This document shows, one piece after another, positions 15,158-19,094 of a stretch of 19,094 nt of DNA. The stretch covers positions 1-19,094 of the forward strand of contig JAZONR010000029.1 of the NCBI GenBank assembly GCA_045654645.1, given 5' to 3'. The translations under genes and the position numbers were made by a program. The notes under the pieces are model-generated. The model had not been told where the DNA came from. It saw only the letters and a list, made by a program, of their open reading frames with translations, and ran no database searches. Positions within the stretch are counted from its first letter, which is position 1. Each line of letters opens with the position of its first letter. The stretch comes from HGM04593 sp045654645. Lineage in GTDB: Bacteria > Bacteroidota > Bacteroidia > Bacteroidales > Bacteroidaceae.

Positions 15158-15642
15158 AGCGCATAGGTATCCTCTCTGATACTCACTCTTGCTGGGACGA
15201 CCGCTATTTGAAGCACTTCTCGGGCTGTGATGAGATATGGCACGCCGGGGATATTGGCAGCCCATTGATAATAGAAGAGCTTGAGAAGATTTGCCCGGTG
15301 CGTGCCGTGTGCGGTAACATCGACGGGCGGGAACTGCGTCTGAAATTCCACAAGGTGCTCTGCTTTCAGGTTGAGGGGTGCAAGGTGTTGATGACTCACA
15401 TTGGAGGCTATCCCGGAAAGTATGCTCCGGGGGTGCGGGATGTTATCCTGAGGGAGCGCCCGGCTCTCTTCGTTGCCGGCCATTCGCACATTCTCAAGGT
15501 TGTGCACGATGGTGCCTTGGGGTGCTTGCACGTTAATCCGGGTGCTGCCGGCAGACAGGGGTGGCAGGTGGTGCGCACATTGGTGAAGCTGACAATTGAC
15601 GGCGGGGAGATAAGAGACCTTGAGGTAGTTGAACTTGTTTGA
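15154..15642 (+). CDS. YfcE/MJ0936-type metallophosphoesterase
   Basis: The 162-residue protein has all calcineurin-like dinuclear metal motifs: D-T-H at 9-11 (ILSDTHS), G-D with Asp33 (WHAGDIGS), G-N with Asn55 (CGNIDGRE), His82 (MTHIGGYPGKY) and G-H-S-H at 109-112. HVNPGAAG (126-133) is the usual end motif of the YfcE family. Members hydrolyse phosphodiesters in vitro, and the physiological substrate is mostly unknown. The start overlaps the stop of the kinase-like gene (ATGA), so the two are probably translated together and may act on related nucleotides. A 73-nt gap follows before ilvE. I saw no hairpin terminator there. Confidence 0.93.
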   Translation: MKRIGILSDTHSCWDDRYLKHFSGCDEIWHAGDIGSPLIIEELEKICPVRAVCGNIDGRELRLKFHKVLCFQVEGCKVLMTHIGGYPGKYAPGVRDVILRERPALFVAGHSHILKVVHDGALGCLHVNPGAAGRQGWQVVRTLVKLTIDGGEIRDLEVVELV

Positions 15643-15715
15643 TTTTGTTTTTTGGCGCGGAAGGGAGTTTTTTTTGACCAAAAGAGGTACCTTAGCGCAA
15701 TTAATTGATAAATGT

Positions 15716-16735
15716 ATGGAGAATTTGGATTGGTCGAATATTGGTTTCGGATATCACAAGACCGACTTTAACGTGCGTTGCACCTATAAGGATGGTGCTT
15801 GGGGCGAGATTGAGGTTTCGACAGATGAGAATATTACAATGCATATGGCATCGACCTGTTTGCATTATGGACAGGAGGCTTTCGAGGGGTTAAAGGCCTT
15901 TCGTGGCAAGGATGGCAAGGTGCGTATCTTCCGCCTCGAGGCTAATGCCGAGCGTTTGCAGAGCACTTGTGAAGGCATAATGATGCCGCAGATAAGCACC
16001 GGACTGTTTCACGAGATGGTTACAAAGGTGGTGGCGCTCAATGAACGTTTTGTGCCGCCCTATGAGAGTGGCGCGTCGCTTTATATACGTCCGCTGTTGC
16101 TTGGTATGAGTGCACAGGTGGGTGTGTCTCCTTCAAAGGAGTATCTGTTCGTTATTTTTGTAACTCCGGTGGGCCCCTATTTCAAGAAGGGTTTTGCCGT
16201 GAATGATTGCGTTATTTTCCGTCATTTCGACCGTGCGGCGCCGCTTGGAACGGGCCGCTTTAAGGTGGGTGGCAATTATGCTGCGGGAATGAAGGCAAGC
16301 TGTATGGCGCACGAACAGGGCTATGCTTGTGAGATATACCTTGATGCAAAGGAGAAGAAATTTATTGATGAGTGTGGTGCTGCCAACTTCATTGGCATAA
16401 AGGAGAATAGATACATAACGCCGCTCTCTTCCTCAATACTCCCTTCAATTACCAATAACAGCCTTATGCGCATTGCTGCTGATATGGGTATGACGGTGGA
16501 GCAACGTGCCGTGCCCGAGGAGGAGATTTCCACTTTTGAGGAGGCCGGTGCGTGTGGCACAGCAGCGGTTATTTCCCCCATAGGCCGCATAGATGATGTG
16601 GAAAAGGGTGTCTCCTATACTATTGCCAAGGATGGGAAGCCGGGGCCTGTGCTCACAAAGCTCTATGAGAGGCTGCGCGCAATTCAGTATGGCGATGTTG
16701 CCGACCCCTATGGCTGGGTAACAATTCTGGAATAA
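15716..16735 (+). CDS. ilvE: Branched-chain amino acid aminotransferase
   Basis: This PLP enzyme transfers the amino group between Leu/Ile/Val and 2-oxoglutarate. I chose the ATG at 15716 (339 residues, MENLDWSNIGFGYHKTDFNVRC) because this is the usual opening of Bacteroidales IlvE. The frame is open back to 15629 but the extra residues do not resemble the family. The PLP lysine is Lys183 in GTGRFKVGGNYAAGM. LHYGQEAFEGLKAFRGKDG starts at residue 49, and the fold type IV motif FIDECGAANFIGIK (216-229) is intact. This is the larger BCAT type. It begins a closely spaced + strand set with trmB, a Dabb gene and mrp. The upstream 73 nt contain TACCTTAG (15688-15695), close to a -7 element but without a well-spaced -33. 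Confidence 0.95.
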   Translation: MENLDWSNIGFGYHKTDFNVRCTYKDGAWGEIEVSTDENITMHMASTCLHYGQEAFEGLKAFRGKDGKVRIFRLEANAERLQSTCEGIMMPQISTGLFHEMVTKVVALNERFVPPYESGASLYIRPLLLGMSAQVGVSPSKEYLFVIFVTPVGPYFKKGFAVNDCVIFRHFDRAAPLGTGRFKVGGNYAAGMKASCMAHEQGYACEIYLDAKEKKFIDECGAANFIGIKENRYITPLSSSILPSITNNSLMRIAADMGMTVEQRAVPEEEISTFEEAGACGTAAVISPIGRIDDVEKGVSYTIAKDGKPGPVLTKLYERLRAIQYGDVADPYGWVTILE

Positions 16736-16748
16736 ATTTAGATTATAT

Positions 16749-17507
16749 ATGGGAAAAGGAAAGTTGAAGAAATTTGCCGATATGGCATCATATAGCAATG
16801 TCATTGAACACCCCTTTTCGGTTGTCGATGATGTTGAGTTCCCAATGAGGGGTAACTGGAAGGGTAACTTCTTTAAGAACGACAACCCAATTGTGCTTGA
16901 ACTGGGATGTGGTCGTGGCGAGTATACCGTTGCGCTTGCAAAGCAGTATCCGCAGAAGAATTTTATTGGTGTGGATATCAAGGGTGCAAGAATGTGGACA
17001 GGTGCTACTCAGGCTATTGAGGCGGGGTTGGACAACGTGGGATTCTTGCGCACGAATATTGAGATTATAGACCGTCTTTTTGCCGCAGGCGAGGTGAGCG
17101 AGATTTGGCTCACATTCCCCGACCCGCAGATGAAGAAATATACCAAGCGATTGACATCTTCTCTCTTTTTGGCACGCTACAGGAACATTCTTGCCGATGA
17201 TGCGGTTGTGCATCTGAAGACGGATAGCAATTTTATGTTCACATATACAAAGTACATTACCGAGGTGAACGGCTTGCCTGTTGTGGAGTGTATTGATGAT
17301 GTGCACGGCCGGCCGGTGGTCAGCGACCTGCTGAAGATACGCACCTACTACGAGTCGCAGTGGCTGTCGCGCGGGATAACCATAAAGTATATAGCCTTCA
17401 ACCTGCCTGCCAAGGAGCAGTATGAAGAGCCCAATGTGGAGATTGAGCTCGATGAGTATCGCAGCTATGGCCGCAGCAAGAGGAGTTGTCTGGAAACAAG
17501 CAAATAA
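16749..17507 (+). CDS. trmB: tRNA (guanine-N7-)-methyltransferase (G46)
   Basis: The 252-residue enzyme methylates N7 of G46 in the tRNA variable loop using S-adenosylmethionine. The SAM-binding motif I is VLELGCGRGEYT (49-60), followed by FIGVDIKGARMW (72-83). The catalytic signature reads LTFPDPQMKKYTKRLTSS (121-138). The more widely known form is FPDPWxKKRHxKRR, so this is a lineage variant of the motif, and HLKTDSNFMFTY (155-166) follows. The start ATG lies 13 nt after ilvE. It is followed after 9 nt by the Dabb gene, so an operon is likely. Confidence 0.94.
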   Translation: MGKGKLKKFADMASYSNVIEHPFSVVDDVEFPMRGNWKGNFFKNDNPIVLELGCGRGEYTVALAKQYPQKNFIGVDIKGARMWTGATQAIEAGLDNVGFLRTNIEIIDRLFAAGEVSEIWLTFPDPQMKKYTKRLTSSLFLARYRNILADDAVVHLKTDSNFMFTYTKYITEVNGLPVVECIDDVHGRPVVSDLLKIRTYYESQWLSRGITIKYIAFNLPAKEQYEEPNVEIELDEYRSYGRSKRSCLETSK

Positions 17508-17516
17508 CAGTGTATT

Positions 17517-17819
17517 ATGTTTAAGCATATTGTAATGTGGCGCTTCATTGAAGGTGCCAACGGAAAGAGTAAGCAGCAGCACGCGCTGTGGGTGAAGGAG
17601 CATCTTGAGGCTTTGGTGGGCGTGGTGCCCGAGATTCGCTCGCTTGAGGTGGGCATTAATGTGTGCGTGGCAGGCACTGCCTATGACGCAGTGTTGGTCA
17701 GCGCCTTTGATGATGCCGACGCAATGGAGCGCTACAAGGTGCATCCTGCGCACGTCGAGGTGGCTGCCTATTTTAAGGGAATAACCGAGGGTCGTGCCGA
17801 GGCCGACTATTATATCTAA
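17517..17819 (+). CDS. Dabb (stress-responsive alpha/beta barrel) domain protein
   Basis: A 100-residue single-domain protein of the dimeric ferredoxin-like Dabb family. It opens with the signature MFKHIVMWRF (His4 on strand one), has a helical middle (HALWVKEHLEALVG), then SLEVGINV, and ends with the family pattern M-E-R-Y-K-V-H-P-A-H-V-E-V (69-81). In plants members are stress-responsive, and some relatives are cyclases or oxygenase-like proteins. Bacterial members mostly lack a known role, so I give no function. It lies 9 nt after trmB and 12 nt before mrp, inside the operon. Confidence 0.9.
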   Translation: MFKHIVMWRFIEGANGKSKQQHALWVKEHLEALVGVVPEIRSLEVGINVCVAGTAYDAVLVSAFDDADAMERYKVHPAHVEVAAYFKGITEGRAEADYYI

Positions 17820-17831
17820 AAGCGTTGAACA

Positions 17832-18932
17832 ATGGCATTGTACCCTAAACTTATATTGGATGCGCTTGAGAAGGTGCGTTACCCGGGAAACGGCAAGAAT
17901 CTTGTTGAGGCCGAGATGGTTGATGACAACATACGCATCGACGGCAACAAGGTTAGTTTTTCACTTATTTTTGACAAACCTACCGACCCCTTCATCCGTT
18001 CAGTGGTGAAGTCGGCCGAGGCTGCCATACTTATGTATGTGGGCAAGGAGGTTGAGATAGAGGGTAACATCAGTGTTGTGAGCCGTCAGGCTATGCGCCC
18101 CGAGGTGGGTAAGTTCCTGCCACAGGTGAAGAATGTGATAGCTGTCTCATCGGGCAAAGGCGGTGTGGGAAAGTCTACTGTATCGGCCAACCTGGCAATT
18201 GCATTGGCACGCCTTGGCTACAAGGTGGGTCTGCTCGATGCCGATATTTTCGGCCCTTCCATTCCCAAAATGTTTGACGTTGAGGATGCGCGCCCCTATA
18301 GCGAGAATATTGATGGCCGAGACCTTATACAACCCATTGAGAAATATGGTGTAAAGCTCCTTTCCATAGGTTTCTTTGTGGACCCGGAGCAGGCTATCTT
18401 GTGGCGCGGTGGAATGGCAAGCAATGCGCTGAAGCAGCTTATCGCCGATGCCAACTGGGGCGACCTTGACTATTTTCTCATTGACCTTCCGCCGGGAACA
18501 AGCGACATTCATCTCACCATTGTGCAGTGTCTTGCACTGACGGGTGCTGTGGTGGTTACAACACCCCAGGAGGTGTCGTTGGCGGCTGCCATAAAGGGTG
18601 TGAATATGTTTGTTAATGAGAAGGTTGCTGTGCCCATTCTTGGCCTTGTGGAGAATATGGCGTGGTTTACGCCCGCCGAGCTACCCGGGAACAGGTACTA
18701 TATCTTTGGCAAGGAGGGAGGCAAGCGTATGGCCCGGGAGTATGGTATTCCTCTCATTGGACAGATACCGCTTGTGCAAAGCATTTGCGAGTGTGGAGAC
18801 GCGGGAACGCCCATTGCGATGAGGCAGGACACTCCCGATGGTCAGGCGTTTATGGCCGTTGCGGCAGCGCTGGTCGAGAATACCGAAAAACGCAATGCAG
18901 AGCTGCCAAAGACAAAAATAGTTGGACAATGA
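17832..18932 (+). CDS. mrp: Mrp/NBP35/ApbC-type iron-sulfur carrier ATPase
   Basis: The 366-residue protein has an N-terminal MIP18-like (DUF59) domain (about 1-90) and a ParA/MinD-type P-loop ATPase. The deviant Walker A motif is SSGKGGVGKST (106-116), followed by DADIFGPSIPKMF (136-148) and LIDLPPGTSDIHLT (216-229). This family binds and delivers Fe-S clusters to apoproteins. The canonical C-x-x-C of the carrier is absent: the site corresponding to the usual ENMS-x-F-x-C-P-x-C reads ENMAWFTPAELPGNRYYIFG (274-293). The only cysteines are Cys233, Cys319 and Cys321, the last two forming C-E-C. It is the last gene before a terminator. Confidence 0.94.
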   Translation: MALYPKLILDALEKVRYPGNGKNLVEAEMVDDNIRIDGNKVSFSLIFDKPTDPFIRSVVKSAEAAILMYVGKEVEIEGNISVVSRQAMRPEVGKFLPQVKNVIAVSSGKGGVGKSTVSANLAIALARLGYKVGLLDADIFGPSIPKMFDVEDARPYSENIDGRDLIQPIEKYGVKLLSIGFFVDPEQAILWRGGMASNALKQLIADANWGDLDYFLIDLPPGTSDIHLTIVQCLALTGAVVVTTPQEVSLAAAIKGVNMFVNEKVAVPILGLVENMAWFTPAELPGNRYYIFGKEGGKRMAREYGIPLIGQIPLVQSICECGDAGTPIAMRQDTPDGQAFMAVAAALVENTEKRNAELPKTKIVGQ

Positions 18933-18935
18933 ACA

Positions 18936-18979
18936 GGAGGGTGACCCAAAAGTCAAATTGGGTTACCCTTCTTCATTTT
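18936..18979 (+). terminator. Rho-independent terminator after mrp
   Basis: The stem AGGGTGACCCAA (18938-18949) pairs with TTGGGTTACCCT (18958-18969), including one G-T wobble, extended by two more pairs to 14 bp, with an 8-nt loop. CTTCATTTTA follows. The stem starts 4 nt after the mrp stop and would end the ilvE-to-mrp transcript. Confidence 0.82.
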
Positions 18980-19018
18980 ATTATTTCAGCGTTCAAATTG
19001 CCGTATGATAATAAAAAT

Positions 19019-19053
19019 ATAGCTATTCCATTGATAAACATTGGAATAGCTAT
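19019..19053. repeat. 12-bp perfect inverted repeat upstream of an outgoing promoter
   Basis: ATAGCTATTCCA (19019-19030) and TGGAATAGCTAT (19042-19053) are exact reverse complements around an 11-nt spacer. TGTTTGTTT follows on the + strand. It could be a second terminator or an operator, because its right arm runs into the TTG of the predicted promoter. Confidence 0.6.
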
Positions 19054-19083
19054 TGTTTGTTTGGGAAATTTTTATTATCTTTA
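19053..19083 (+). promoter_or_regulatory. Possible promoter for a gene beyond the window
   Basis: TTG at 19053-19055 is followed after 20 nt by TATCTTTA (19076-19083), one base off the TAnnTTTG consensus. Transcription would start near 19090 and read out of the window. Confidence 0.35.
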
Positions 19084-19094
19084 AACTACCACAT

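Noticed and set aside
15698..15707. The 10-bp palindrome CAATTAATTG before ilvE.
   Set aside because: Short and AT-rich, with no loop and no paired element. It is expected by chance in such a gap.
15629..15715. A 29-codon N-terminal extension of IlvE overlapping the phosphoesterase gene.
   Set aside because: The usual Bacteroidales IlvE opening begins at the ATG at 15716; the extension is low-complexity and unlike the family.
16788..17753. A 321-codon - strand frame across trmB and the Dabb gene.
   Set aside because: Both + strand genes are clear family members, and the - strand product has no recognisable domain.
18929..19084. A 51-codon + strand frame whose ATG overlaps the mrp stop (ATGA), with hydrophobic stretches.
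   Set aside because: It contains both the mrp terminator hairpin and the 12-bp inverted repeat, and it resembles no family I know. The ATGA overlap is most simply a coincidence.

Overview
The window looks like a chromosomal segment of an anaerobic Bacteroidales bacterium (Bacteroidetes). Evidence: promoter-like elements of the Bacteroidetes type (TTG, about 20 nt, then TAnnTTTG) in place of -35/-10 boxes; no Shine-Dalgarno sequences; a secreted protein with a C-terminal tail like a type IX secretion (T9SS) sorting domain; a serine-type sulfatase; and a two-subunit B12-dependent methylmalonyl-CoA mutase, as in propionate/succinate-forming gut Bacteroidales. I cannot place it below the order. 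No transposase, integrase, phage gene, tRNA, rRNA or CRISPR array was seen.

Layout. (1) 1-440: a 55-residue small protein of unknown function, then a GC-rich, self-complementary non-coding stretch, a hairpin terminator and a promoter. (2) 440-4415, + strand: a likely two-gene operon of an 810-residue secreted lectin-like protein and an exported sulfatase. This suggests binding and desulfation of a sulfated host or plant glycan. A perfect 17-bp hairpin follows. (3) 4489-10342, - strand: DNA topoisomerase III (topB) and, as a separate unit with its own terminator, mutA-mutB, which interconvert succinyl-CoA and (R)-methylmalonyl-CoA. (4) 10519-13003, - strand: mnmA-xseA-xseB (tRNA 2-thiolation and exonuclease VII). 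(5) 13150-18932, + strand: a MATE efflux pump, a cytidylate-kinase-like protein and a YfcE-type phosphoesterase tightly packed; then, after a 73-nt gap, ilvE-trmB-Dabb-mrp with gaps of 9-13 nt. A hairpin terminator closes it. The last about 100 bases hold a 12-bp inverted repeat next to a promoter pointing out of the window.

Most genes are ordinary housekeeping and metabolic functions. The parts worth a second look are the small protein and its structured downstream region, Cys clusters in MutA, an Mrp scaffold without the canonical C-x-x-C but with a C-E-C elsewhere, the uncharacterised kinase-like gene between a MATE pump and a phosphoesterase, and a Dabb protein between trmB and mrp. I found nothing I could honestly call a new multi-gene defence or mobile system.
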